A DNA stretch of 64,000 nucleotides from Sediminicola sp035798135 (lineage in GTDB: Bacteria > Bacteroidota > Bacteroidia > Flavobacteriales > Flavobacteriaceae): assembly GCA_035798135.1 (NCBI GenBank), contig JAPFBR010000001.1, positions 434,001 to 498,000 of the forward strand, written 5' to 3'. This document shows, one piece after another, positions 8,157 to 16,202 of the stretch. Under the pieces are notes generated by a model. The model did not search any database and was not told the DNA's origin. It saw nothing but the letters and a program-made list of their open reading frames with translations. The position numbers and the translations under genes are program-made. How positions within the stretch are numbered: the stretch's first letter is position 1; the number at the start of each line of letters is the position of its first letter.

Positions 8157-8735
8157 ATGCAATTTAACTTTAATTTTAAGGAAATTTTTACCGCCAGTAT
8201 GGTATTATTCGCCGTAATCGATATTGTAGGCAGTATTCCTATCATCATATCTCTACGGAACAAAGTAGGGCATCTTCATTCGGGCCGAGCATCCATTGTC
8301 GCAGCTTGTATCATGGTGGCTTTCTTGTTCATTGGGGAAGAAATCCTGAAATTGATCGGAATAGATGTCAATTCCTTTGCTGTTGCAGGTTCTTTTATAC
8401 TTTTCTTTTTGGCCATTGAAATGATTTTGGGAATCTCTTTATATAAAGACGATATTCCGGAAACGGCCTCTATCGTTCCTATAGCCTTCCCATTGATCGC
8501 AGGGGCGGGGACCATCACAACCCTTCTATCATTACGATCAGAATTCTACGTTGAAAATATTATTGTCGCTGTAATCGTAAATATTGTTTTCGTTTATCTG
8601 GTCTTAAAATCTTCCGAAAAGATTGAAAAAGTCTTGGGTAAAAATGGACTGGATGTGATTAGAAAAGTTTTTGGTGTAATTTTGCTTGCCATTGCGGTGA
8701 AGTTATTTGCCAGCAATATCAACGAATTGTTTTAA
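8157..8735 (+). CDS. MarC family integral membrane protein
   Basis: 192 residues with about six membrane spans (for example 12-32 MVLFAVIDIVGSIPIIISL, 46-65, 70-92, 110-130, 137-155, 165-185). MarC-family marks: IDIVGSIP near the N-terminus and the internally related AFPLIAGAGTITTLLSL in the middle. The family was once linked to multiple antibiotic resistance; its transport substrate is not established. First ATG chosen; there is little room upstream because of the palindrome at 8126-8139. A small membrane protein gene follows 57 bases downstream on the same strand. Confidence 0.92.
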   Translation: MQFNFNFKEIFTASMVLFAVIDIVGSIPIIISLRNKVGHLHSGRASIVAACIMVAFLFIGEEILKLIGIDVNSFAVAGSFILFFLAIEMILGISLYKDDIPETASIVPIAFPLIAGAGTITTLLSLRSEFYVENIIVAVIVNIVFVYLVLKSSEKIEKVLGKNGLDVIRKVFGVILLAIAVKLFASNINELF

Positions 8736-8792
8736 TTACCCCTACGGCTTCTTAAAGTATGTTCGAAGTTGTATTATTTAAGCGTTACTGTT

Positions 8793-8996
8793 ATGAACAA
8801 AATTCTAAGCATTATTCTGATTACCATGGCCATTGCCCTTATTGCCTACAACGTGACTTTGATCAACTTTGAGGACCCAATGGAGGGTGATAGCATAATT
8901 GCAATCATCGGCATAGTGGCCTCCCTTTGTGCCGTAGTTCTTTTGTTGATTTTTATTGCTTCAAAAAAAATCCAGAAAAAGGTAGATGAAAACTAA
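8793..8996 (+). CDS. Small two-span membrane protein, unknown function
   Basis: 67 residues from the ATG at 8793 (an in-frame TTG at 8769 would add eight residues and is not needed). Two hydrophobic segments, about 4-25 (ILSIILITMAIALIAYNV) and 38-60 (IIAIIGIVASLCAVVLLLIF), with a short acidic loop (NFEDPMEGDS) between and a lysine-rich tail. No family with a known role recognised; it may be co-transcribed with marC. Confidence 0.7.
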   Translation: MNKILSIILITMAIALIAYNVTLINFEDPMEGDSIIAIIGIVASLCAVVLLLIFIASKKIQKKVDEN

Positions 8997-9030
8997 TAGG
9001 AAGTTTCTATTTCCTACTCTTTTCTTTTTT
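8997..9030 (+). terminator. Weak hairpin and T-rich run after the small membrane protein gene
   Basis: TAGGAA (8997-9002) / TTCCTA (9011-9016) with an 8-nt loop, followed by CTCTTTTCTTTTTT. It overlaps the stop codon of the convergent S41 protease gene. Six base pairs only, so weakly supported. Confidence 0.35.
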
Positions 9031-10630
9031 GGATTTTCGGATTATCGAGGGCCTTTACTTTTTGCAACATAGCATCGCCCTCACTTTTAATCTTGGCATA
9101 AATGTTTGGGTCATACAACTGTTCGGCCAAAGAGGCCTTTAAAAACAATTTAATCTGGTCTTCAAGATCGTAATAAGACAAATTAAGATTCCTGATGACC
9201 GGGATCCCCTCGGCATATTTTATGAATTTCTCGAACAATATATCATCCACTTTAAAATTGTAAATGAATTCGTCCTTAGATAAATAGGAGTACCTATTCC
9301 TATCCTCATCCAAGTGTTCAAATACAAAGCGGGATATTAGCCCCAAACTTTCTACCGATCCAATAGTCTCCATTTCATTGGATCCAATTGGTACAAATAC
9401 ATCTGGGATAATGCCACCACCTCCATAAACAACTTTCCCTTTTGGAGTGGTGAATTTTAGGGAATCGGCCACTTTTATGCTGTCCACTGAAAGCAATTCC
9501 CCATTGTGGTATCTGTTCGTGAACTTTTCATAATAATCCTTGTTCCCGTTTTTATAATCCTTTTGTATGGACCTCCCAGTAGGCGTATAGTATCTGGAAA
9601 TGGTAAGGCGAACTGCAGATCCATCCCCTAGGTCCATTTCCCGTTGCACAAGACCCTTCCCAAAGGAACGACGGCCAACAATGGTCCCGATATCATTGTC
9701 CTGTAAGGACCCGGCAATAATCTCACTTGCCGAAGCTGACCGCTCATTGATGAGTACGTACACGGGTTTGTCTTCAAAATCCCCTTTTTTAGTAGCGTAA
9801 GAGTTGCTTATTTTTCCATTTTTGTTCTTGGTGAACAGTATTAGTTTCTTATCTGGCAAAAATTCATCGGCAATCTCCTCTGCAATTCCCAAATACCCCC
9901 CAGGATTGTCCCTTAGGTCCAAGGTCAATTTTCTTGCCCCCTGTTTTTGCAAACTATTTAAAGCTGCCTTGAATTCTTTAAAGGACGATTCCGCAAAACG
10001 GTTCAATTTAATATACCCCATATCCGAAGTCAACATATAATAGGCTTCAACACTCTTTATTGGAATTAAATCCCTTTTAATGCTTACATTGAATTTCCTA
10101 TTGTCCTTTTTTCGAAAGATGTTCAGACTTACATTAGAACCTTCTTTGCCTTTCAGTTTATCAACTATAGAATTATTGGGGATGTTCTTTCCAAACAGGG
10201 TATCACTATCTGCAACCAAAATTCGATCTCCTGCCTGCAGTCCTTTTAAGTAGCTAGGGCCGTTCTCCACGGTTCGTATAACGGCGATAGTATCTTTGTA
10301 CATGTAAAAATTTACCCCTATACCTACAAAATCCCCTTTCATGTTCTCGGATACCTTTTCCATCTCCTCTTTTGAGATGTAAACGGAATGGGGATCCAAT
10401 TTATCCAAAATATTGTTTACGGTAACATCAACAATACTATCCGTATTAATATCATCTACATATTCGTAATCTATATAATCTATAAGCCGATTAAGTTTAT
10501 CCTTTTTTGAGTTGGTGGTGAATAATTTCTCCGGAGAATCATTAAAATGTAACTTTCCTCCAATCAATATCCCTATCGCAAGTGCCAATGCAATAACCGT
10601 AGGCCATATGTAATTGTATTTGCTTTTCAT
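9014..10630 (-). CDS. S41 family carboxy-terminal processing peptidase (CtpA-like)
   Basis: 538 residues; a periplasmic serine protease that cleaves near C-termini. N-terminal membrane anchor at about 9-26 (WPTVIALALAIGILIGG), PDZ domain at about 90-180 (GIGVNFYM, PSYLKGLQAGDRIL), and the S41 core with DLRDNPGG at 238-245, nucleophile Ser302 (SASASEIIAGS) and general base Lys325 (RSFGKGLVQ). The C-terminal extension of about 150 residues (YSYLSKDEFIYNFKVDD) is usual for flavobacterial members. The dCMP deaminase gene ends 10 bases upstream, so the two are probably one transcript. Substrates unknown. Confidence 0.94.
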   Translation of the reverse strand: MKSKYNYIWPTVIALALAIGILIGGKLHFNDSPEKLFTTNSKKDKLNRLIDYIDYEYVDDINTDSIVDVTVNNILDKLDPHSVYISKEEMEKVSENMKGDFVGIGVNFYMYKDTIAVIRTVENGPSYLKGLQAGDRILVADSDTLFGKNIPNNSIVDKLKGKEGSNVSLNIFRKKDNRKFNVSIKRDLIPIKSVEAYYMLTSDMGYIKLNRFAESSFKEFKAALNSLQKQGARKLTLDLRDNPGGYLGIAEEIADEFLPDKKLILFTKNKNGKISNSYATKKGDFEDKPVYVLINERSASASEIIAGSLQDNDIGTIVGRRSFGKGLVQREMDLGDGSAVRLTISRYYTPTGRSIQKDYKNGNKDYYEKFTNRYHNGELLSVDSIKVADSLKFTTPKGKVVYGGGGIIPDVFVPIGSNEMETIGSVESLGLISRFVFEHLDEDRNRYSYLSKDEFIYNFKVDDILFEKFIKYAEGIPVIRNLNLSYYDLEDQIKLFLKASLAEQLYDPNIYAKIKSEGDAMLQKVKALDNPKIQKRKE

Positions 10631-10640
10631 AAATTATTTT

Positions 10641-11078
10641 TTAAGAACTGAATTCCTCTACCGGCATGTGTGTGATCAACACTCCCGCCTTTTCCAAGAA
10701 TTGCAATCCAGAGTCATCTTTATAGGCCCGCTGATATACCACACGTTTTATACCAGATTGATGGATAAGCTTGCTACATTCCTTACATGGCGAAAGGGTA
10801 ATATACAACGTAGATCCTTCGCATGATTGGGTAGAGGAAGCAACTTTTGAAATTGCATTGGCTTCGGCATGGAGCACATACCATTTGGTATATCCATCAC
10901 CATCCTCACAACTGTTTTCGAAACCGGTCGGGGTCCCATTGTAGCCATCGGAGATTATCATTCTATCCTTTACGATAATTGCACCGACTTGTTTTCTCTT
11001 GCAATAGGACAATTTGCCCCATTCACTTGCCATCCTAAGATAAGCGGTATCATATTTTTTTTGCTTCTTGTTCTCCAT
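10641..11078 (-). CDS. Deoxycytidylate (dCMP) deaminase family protein
   Basis: 145 residues from the ATG at 11078 (a TTG directly before it is ignored). Zinc-dependent cytidine-deaminase fold: His70-Ala-Glu72 (LHAEANAI) and Cys98/Cys101 (PCKECSKL) bind and activate zinc; the extra motif NGTPTGFENSCED is typical of dCMP deaminase/ComEB proteins. Converts dCMP to dUMP for dTTP synthesis (family knowledge). Followed 10 bases later by the S41 protease gene. Confidence 0.92.
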   Translation of the reverse strand: MENKKQKKYDTAYLRMASEWGKLSYCKRKQVGAIIVKDRMIISDGYNGTPTGFENSCEDGDGYTKWYVLHAEANAISKVASSTQSCEGSTLYITLSPCKECSKLIHQSGIKRVVYQRAYKDDSGLQFLEKAGVLITHMPVEEFSS

Positions 11079-11210
11079 CAAAATATTAAATCACAATTGA
11101 TCGTGAAAGACCTACCCTGGCCTTATGGCCCATTACAACCTCAAAGGTACACTAATATACCCTCTTTGTTATATTCCGACAATCTTATAAGGTTAATATT
11201 TAGTGAAATT

Positions 11211-11795
11211 CTACCAAGGAAACGTTTCTACCAACATTGGTATTGTGATACCAATGATTAGTATAGAGACAATCCCTATAAACAGTTGAGCCTTCACCTT
11301 TGCCACAGATTGAAAGAAGAAGGACAATAGCAAAATACATAGAATTATGGACACTTGGGAAAGTTCAATTCCGGTTGCAAAACCGAGCAGGGGATTTAGT
11401 TTATGTTCCTCTTCGGCCATCAACATTTTAAAATAATTGGAAAAGCCAAACCCATGGATCAACCCAAAAAATGCTGTTGCGAACAAATGTATGCCCGTAT
11501 TTTTGTTTTCCAACGATTTAATGGCCTGCCAAAGATTGAATAAAGCCGTGAACAAAATGGTGACAGGTATTAGAAACTCTATCAAGGTGACATCCATGGT
11601 AACTAGGCTGTAAACCGACAAGGCCAGGGAAAGGCAGTGTGCCACGGTAAAGACTGTTGCCAGCAACAATACCTTTTTCCAGTCTTTAAATGTGAAAGGC
11701 AACACCAGCGCTGAAAGAAAAAGAATATGATCGTACGCGTTAAGATCTAAAACATGATCCAATCCCATTTGAAGGTAGAACCAGAAATTTTCCAT
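11211..11795 (-). CDS. HupE/UreJ-like membrane protein
   Basis: 194 residues, about six membrane spans. The N-terminus MGLDHVLDLNAYDHILFL and the motifs FTVAHCLSLAL and FGLIHGFGFS are marks of the HupE/UreJ_2 family, in which conserved histidines have been proposed to bind metal (nickel or cobalt; family knowledge, not shown here). No hydrogenase or urease genes are seen in the window, so the name should not be read as function. The dCMP deaminase gene starts about 130 bases downstream on the same strand. Confidence 0.82.
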   Translation of the reverse strand: MENFWFYLQMGLDHVLDLNAYDHILFLSALVLPFTFKDWKKVLLLATVFTVAHCLSLALSVYSLVTMDVTLIEFLIPVTILFTALFNLWQAIKSLENKNTGIHLFATAFFGLIHGFGFSNYFKMLMAEEEHKLNPLLGFATGIELSQVSIILCILLLSFFFQSVAKVKAQLFIGIVSILIIGITIPMLVETFPW

Positions 11796-11849
11796 ATGTT
11801 GTTAAAATTAAATTATGAGTTCCAGCCCTCCTGAAAAAACCCTTGAAGG

Positions 11850-12584
11850 TTATATTCCTCGTTCGTTCTGAATGGTCTCATAAGCCTTTTGAACCTCTTT
11901 AAATTTTTCCTCTGCACCCTTTTTAATAGCTTCATTTTCGGTATTGACCCTATCTGGATGATACTTTTTAGCCATGGTCCTATATGCCTTTTTCACTTCC
12001 TCATCGGTCACAGATCTTTCAATTTCCAAAATTTTATACGCTGTATCCGCTGATTTGATGAACATCGCCTTTATACTTTCGAAATCGATCATACCAACGT
12101 TCAAATATCCGGCAATTTCCTTTATTTTATCAATTTCAAGGGGGCTTATGTTCCCGTCGGACTGGGCAATTCCGAACAAAAAGTGCAATAATTGGAGTCG
12201 CACCTCATATCGTGTACGTTGGTTGAGATAGGCGCAAATTCTAGCGGCAGATATCTCCCTCTTTTCAATAACTTCATTAAATGTCCTGAAAATAGCATTT
12301 GCTTTGTCCTTGCCGTAGGTGCTCAAAAAATACTTTCGCACATAATCCAGCTCGTTTTGGGTAATATTGCCATCGGCCTTGATGACCACCGAACATAATG
12401 AAAGAAGATTCAATTCAAAATCGGCTGGGGATACCTTTTGACTGGAGCCTCCCCCAAAAATAGAGTTCCCACCGGAACCTTTGCTTCTTAGACTATCAAT
12501 ATAACTCCCAATTAAAAAACCTACAATTGCACCCGGAAACCGAAGTACATAATACCCCAAGATGGCGGCAAACCATTTTATCAT
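11850..12584 (-). CDS. TerB-DnaJ domain membrane co-chaperone (DjlA-like)
   Basis: 244 residues from the ATG at 12584 (a TTG nine bases upstream is not needed). An N-terminal membrane segment (MIKWFAAILGYYVLRFPGAIV, with GFLIGSYIDS following), a glycine/serine linker, a TerB-like helical domain at about 50-160 (CSVVIKADGNITQNELDYV and its second half AQSDGNISPLEIDKI), and a C-terminal J domain with the HPD motif (KKYHPDRVN). J domains stimulate DnaK ATPase. Divergent from brxB; the organisation matches DjlA-type membrane-bound J proteins. Confidence 0.9.
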   Translation of the reverse strand: MIKWFAAILGYYVLRFPGAIVGFLIGSYIDSLRSKGSGGNSIFGGGSSQKVSPADFELNLLSLCSVVIKADGNITQNELDYVRKYFLSTYGKDKANAIFRTFNEVIEKREISAARICAYLNQRTRYEVRLQLLHFLFGIAQSDGNISPLEIDKIKEIAGYLNVGMIDFESIKAMFIKSADTAYKILEIERSVTDEEVKKAYRTMAKKYHPDRVNTENEAIKKGAEEKFKEVQKAYETIQNERGI

Positions 12585-12644
12585 CTTATTCAAAATTTTG
12601 TCAAAGATATAATATTAAGGGAGAAAAGTACCCCTAAGGAAAAG

Positions 12645-12662
12645 TTAAGGCACATGCCTTAA
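12645..12662. repeat. Palindrome TTAAGGCA-CA-TGCCTTAA upstream of the bacilliredoxin gene
   Basis: Perfect 8+8 inverted repeat with a 2-nt centre; it covers the place where the -33 element should lie relative to the TACCTTTG at 12678-12685. A candidate operator for a dimeric regulator, 56 bases before the bacilliredoxin start and 61 bases from the start of the divergent DnaJ-domain gene. Confidence 0.65.
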
Positions 12663-12677
12663 ATGATACAAATTAGT

Positions 12678-12685
12678 TACCTTTG
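12678..12685 (+). promoter_or_regulatory. Putative -7 promoter element (TACCTTTG) of the bacilliredoxin gene
   Basis: Exact TAnnTTTG match, 32 bases before the ATG at 12718. The -33 region is occupied by the palindrome rather than by a TTTG, which would fit a promoter under control of an activator or repressor. Confidence 0.5.
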
Positions 12686-12717
12686 TCTCATATCTAAATC
12701 CTTAAAAATTAGACTAT

Positions 12718-13128
12718 ATGTATCCTGCAGAATTAGTTAAACCTATGAGACAAGATCTGGCATCAGCCGGATTTGAAGAATTATATACGGCAGAAGCTGT
12801 TGAGAAGGCCATCGATCAAGAAGGAATTACCTTGGTAGTGGTTAACTCAGTTTGTGGTTGTGCTGCCGCCAACGCAAGGCCTGCGGCCAAAATGAGCTTA
12901 AAAAACAGTAAAAAGCCAGACCATTTGGTAACAGTTTTTGCTGGAGTGGACACGGAAGCGGTAAATGCCGCAAGGGGACTGATGGTTCCTTTCCCTCCAT
13001 CATCACCATGTATGGCATTGTTCAAAAATGGTGAGTTGGTGCATATGATTGAGCGCCACCATATAGAAGGAAGACCAGCAGAGATGATTGCTGAGAACCT
13101 AATGGAAGCCTACAACGAATTCTGTTAG
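12718..13128 (+). CDS. Bacilliredoxin, BrxA/BrxB (YphP/YqiW, DUF1094) family
   Basis: 136 residues. A thioredoxin-fold protein that removes bacillithiol from mixed disulfides on proteins (family knowledge from Bacillus). The active-site CGC motif is Cys46-Gly-Cys48 (VNSVCGCAAANARPA), and the family start MYPAELVKPMR and the motif PSSPCMALFKNGELV are present; length is usual. A single gene: it has its own promoter and ends in a strong terminator at 13179-13221. Its presence hints that this organism makes bacillithiol, but no bshABC gene is in the window. Confidence 0.93.
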   Translation: MYPAELVKPMRQDLASAGFEELYTAEAVEKAIDQEGITLVVVNSVCGCAAANARPAAKMSLKNSKKPDHLVTVFAGVDTEAVNAARGLMVPFPPSSPCMALFKNGELVHMIERHHIEGRPAEMIAENLMEAYNEFC

Positions 13129-13178
13129 TTTTTATTTCCCTGCCTTAATCGAGGTAATTGGGGTAACAGAAAAAAAAT

Positions 13179-13221
13179 AAAAAGAGAAATCATGCTAGTC
13201 ATGGTTTCTCTTTTTATTTTT
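13179..13221 (+). terminator. Strong Rho-independent terminator after the bacilliredoxin gene
   Basis: Stem AAAAAGAGAAA (13179-13189) / TTTCTCTTTTT (13205-13215), extended inward by a T-G wobble and CATG/CATG (13191-13194, 13200-13203), loop CTAGT, followed by a T-rich tail. The symmetric A- and T-runs would work in both directions. The plsC ATG lies only five bases after the T-run. Confidence 0.85.
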
Positions 13222-13226
13222 GTGAC

Positions 13227-13964
13227 ATGCAAAAAATACTGGCCTATCCATTTTCCGTTATTTACCAAATTTTATTTGGCTTGACCTTAGTGGTATTCCA
13301 TCCCATCCAGTGGACTGCCTTCAACGTCTTTGGATACCCTGCATTAAAAAGAACCGTCAGTATTTTAAATTTATGCCTTCTTCGGTGTTCCAATGTTCTT
13401 GGAACCACCTATACCTATAACAACCCGCATACCATGCCTACCGATCGACCCTTAATCATAGTGTCCAATCATCAGAGCATGCACGATATTTCACCCATAA
13501 TTTGGTATATGAGGCAGCATCATCCCAAATTTGTGAGCAAACAAGAGCTTGGAAAAGGGATTCCCAGTGTTTCCTATAACCTACGGCACGGCGGTTCTGT
13601 ATTGATCGACAGAAAGGATAGTAGGCAGGCATTGACGGAAATCGCCAAACTAGGAAAATATATTGAAACCCATAACCGCAGTGCCGTTATCTTTCCGGAG
13701 GGCACAAGAAGCAAAACCGGTCATCCCAAGAAATTCCAGACCATGGGGTTAAAAATATTAATGAAAAATGCACCATCGGCTTTGATCGTACCCATTAGCA
13801 TCAATAATTCCTGGAAAATGCTGCGTTACGGAAAATTTCCAAATGCCTTAGGTAACCATATTACCCTGGATGTTCACCAGCCTCTTGAAATTGTTGAGGA
13901 TAAAGACGCATTGATTGCCCTAGTAGAAGAAAGGATAACTGCCGGTATAAATTCATTTGCATGA
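13227..13964 (+). CDS. plsC: 1-acyl-sn-glycerol-3-phosphate acyltransferase
   Basis: 245 residues. Transfers an acyl chain to lysophosphatidic acid in phospholipid synthesis, at the inner membrane. Catalytic NHx4D motif Asn81-His82...Asp87 (SNHQSMHD), the FPEGTRS motif at about residue 155, and a hydrophobic N-terminus (IYQILFGLTLVVF). Overlaps the HD hydrolase gene by 4 bases (ATGA), so they form an operon. Confidence 0.92.
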   Translation: MQKILAYPFSVIYQILFGLTLVVFHPIQWTAFNVFGYPALKRTVSILNLCLLRCSNVLGTTYTYNNPHTMPTDRPLIIVSNHQSMHDISPIIWYMRQHHPKFVSKQELGKGIPSVSYNLRHGGSVLIDRKDSRQALTEIAKLGKYIETHNRSAVIFPEGTRSKTGHPKKFQTMGLKILMKNAPSALIVPISINNSWKMLRYGKFPNALGNHITLDVHQPLEIVEDKDALIALVEERITAGINSFA

Positions 13965-14620
13965 CAGATAGCTTAATAGTAGAAAAAACCATCGCCTTTG
14001 TAAAGGAAACTCTGAAAGGGGCGGAAGGTGGACATGACTGGTTCCATATTCAGCGGGTATTCAAAAACACCCTGCTTATTGCAAAGGATGAAAAGGTCAA
14101 TATTTTGGTAGTTAGCCTTGGAGCACTCCTACATGATATTGCCGATGCAAAATTTCATGGAGGAGATGAATCTATCGGGCCTAAACTCGCCACAGAATTT
14201 TTGACTTCCCTTGAAGTGAACCCGCAGGTGATTAATCATGTGGTAAACATTATTGAAAATATATCCTATAAAACCAGCTTAGAGCCCGGGAAGGCTAAAT
14301 TTGATTCTCCAGAATTGGCAGTAGTCCAGGATGCCGACCGCCTGGATGCCATAGGTGCCATGGGTATCGCTAGGGCCTTTAATTACGGCGGCTTTAAAAA
14401 CAGGGAAATTTACAACCCCGATATCGCCCCCAACCCTAACATGTCTAAAGAGGAGTATAAAAAATCCTCTGCCCCGACCATTAATCATTTCTATGAAAAG
14501 TTATTGTTGCTAAAAGATAGGATGAATACCAAAAGTGGTAGGAACATCGCAGCTCAAAGACATCAGTTCATGTTGGATTATTTGGAGCAGTTCTTTATGG
14601 AATGGAATGGAAATTCCTAA
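13961..14620 (+). CDS. HD domain phosphohydrolase (YedJ-like)
   Basis: 219 residues. HD superfamily metal site: His25 (GGHDWFHIQRV), His58-Asp59 (ALLHDIAD) and a C-terminal Asp (QDADRLDAIGAMG). The motifs HDWFHI, VQDADRLDAIGA and GRNIAAQRH are typical of the YedJ/PA-type HD hydrolases, which act on phosphorylated small molecules or nucleotides; the substrate of this one is unknown. Translationally coupled to plsC by an ATGA overlap. Confidence 0.88.
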   Translation: MTDSLIVEKTIAFVKETLKGAEGGHDWFHIQRVFKNTLLIAKDEKVNILVVSLGALLHDIADAKFHGGDESIGPKLATEFLTSLEVNPQVINHVVNIIENISYKTSLEPGKAKFDSPELAVVQDADRLDAIGAMGIARAFNYGGFKNREIYNPDIAPNPNMSKEEYKKSSAPTINHFYEKLLLLKDRMNTKSGRNIAAQRHQFMLDYLEQFFMEWNGNS

Positions 14621-14723
14621 AGGGCCATACAATCCTAAAGGAATACCTGCCTATTGTACAAATTCTGTCTTTGTAGTTTTCATTTTTTTGTATCTTCAAG
14701 CTGAAAACTAGAATCCAACCAAA

Positions 14724-16139
14724 ATGCAAAGAAGAAAATTCATTAAAAATGTGGCTGCCACCTCGGCGGCCTTTTCCATTGTACCTAGTTTTGTGCTTGG
14801 AAAAAACCATATTCCACCCAGTGATACCCTTTATGTTTCCGCCTTTGGCGTTGGAGGCCGTGGTGCAGGGGTCATCCGGGAACTGACCGAGACTGGAAAA
14901 GTAAAGTTTGTCTCGTTTTGTGATGTGGATAAGCGCATGGTCATGGAAAGTCAAGCCCTACATCCCAATGCTAAAATGTATAAGGACTATAGAAAGGTTT
15001 ACGATAAACATTTAAAAGAAATAGATGCCATAATGGTGGCAACACCTGACCATAACCATGCGACCATTGCATTGCCCTATATGCGCGCCAAAAAACATGC
15101 CTATGTAGAGAAGCCCTTGGCGCATAATATATACGAGACACGTTTGATGACCGAAGTGGCCAGAGAAAACGGGATCGTAACACAGATGGGGAACCAAGGA
15201 GCTTCCAGTGATGGGAGCCGACAGGCCAAGGAATGGATCCAATCCGGTATCATTGGAAAAGTAGAAAAAGTTGATTGTTGGACCAACCGACCTGTATGGC
15301 CACAAGGTGTAAAAATACCAGTTGGTAAAGAACGTGTCCCTAAAGAATTGGATTGGGATCTATGGCTTGGACCAGCTGCTATGAGGGATTTCAACCCGGC
15401 TTACCTTCCTTTTAAATGGAGGGGCTGGTGGGATTTTGGAACCGGTGCCCTTGGTGACATGGGTTGTCATATTATGGAAACCCCGTTCAGTACATTGGAC
15501 TTGGGATACCCAACAGAAGCGGAAGCCAGCTGTACTACCGTTTGGGTCGGTGATTTTGTAGAAGCTGATTACAGTGCTTCCTGCCCGCCATCTTCCATAG
15601 TGCGACTCAAGTTCAATACCGAAGCACACGGGGACATTGCTTTGAACTGGTATGATGGTGGTTTAAAGCCCAATCTGCCGGATGAATTAAAGAACGATGA
15701 GACCATAGGTGACAGTGGTGGGGGAAGCATATTTTATGGAACCAAAGGGATATTAGTCTGTGATACCTATTCTAGAAATCCCCGATTATTACCATCGGAA
15801 ACCATGAATCTTTTTAATGCTCCAGAACCATCTCTCCCTAGAATTACCGGCTCCCATGCCAACAACTGGGTGGACGGCTGTATGAACGGATCGGGCACTT
15901 CCTCCGACTTTGCAAGATCAGGCCCCTTGACTGAAGCCGTTCTTATGGGAAATCTTGCCATTAAAGCCTATCAATACAAAGAATTCAAAGAAGGTAAACA
16001 AGCAGGAGATTGGGATCCTTTCAACTATCCTGGAAGACGCAAATTGCTATGGGATGGCAAGAACATGAAGGTCACAAATTATGAAAAAGCCAACGATTGG
16101 GTGAAGCGAGATTACAGACCAGGTTGGGAACTCAGCTAA
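14724..16139 (+). CDS. Tat-exported Gfo/Idh/MocA family oxidoreductase
   Basis: 471 residues. A twin-arginine type signal (QRRKFIKNVAATSAAFSIV) begins the protein, followed by a Rossmann NAD(P)-binding motif (FGVGGRGAGVIREL, about 41-54) and VATPDHNHATIALP and VEKPLAHN, which are family marks (the EKP lysine is usually catalytic). The C-terminal domain has WKW-like FKWRGWWDFGTGALGDMGCH. Export by Tat fits folding with a bound cofactor before transport. Likely acts on a sugar or glycoside in the periplasm; the substrate is unknown. Single gene with a terminator at 16158-16190. Confidence 0.87.
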   Translation: MQRRKFIKNVAATSAAFSIVPSFVLGKNHIPPSDTLYVSAFGVGGRGAGVIRELTETGKVKFVSFCDVDKRMVMESQALHPNAKMYKDYRKVYDKHLKEIDAIMVATPDHNHATIALPYMRAKKHAYVEKPLAHNIYETRLMTEVARENGIVTQMGNQGASSDGSRQAKEWIQSGIIGKVEKVDCWTNRPVWPQGVKIPVGKERVPKELDWDLWLGPAAMRDFNPAYLPFKWRGWWDFGTGALGDMGCHIMETPFSTLDLGYPTEAEASCTTVWVGDFVEADYSASCPPSSIVRLKFNTEAHGDIALNWYDGGLKPNLPDELKNDETIGDSGGGSIFYGTKGILVCDTYSRNPRLLPSETMNLFNAPEPSLPRITGSHANNWVDGCMNGSGTSSDFARSGPLTEAVLMGNLAIKAYQYKEFKEGKQAGDWDPFNYPGRRKLLWDGKNMKVTNYEKANDWVKRDYRPGWELS

Positions 16140-16157
16140 ATCTACTTTAAATTATAT

Positions 16158-16190
16158 AGCCCACTTTAAGGATGTTAAGTGGGCTTTTTT
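16158..16190 (+). terminator. Rho-independent terminator after the Gfo/Idh/MocA gene
   Basis: AGCCCACTT (16158-16166) / AAGTGGGCT (16177-16185) with a 10-nt loop and a T-run 16185-16190. It lies between convergent genes. Confidence 0.88.
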
Positions 16191-16202
16191 ATCCTTAATA
16201 AA

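Noticed and set aside
11211..11795. HupE/UreJ-like protein as a sign of hydrogenase or urease
   Set aside because: No structural or maturation genes for either enzyme were found in the window.
13215..13222. TATTTTTG at the end of the terminator after the bacilliredoxin gene, as a plsC promoter
   Set aside because: The match is created by the terminator's T-run and lies only five bases before the plsC ATG, leaving no leader.
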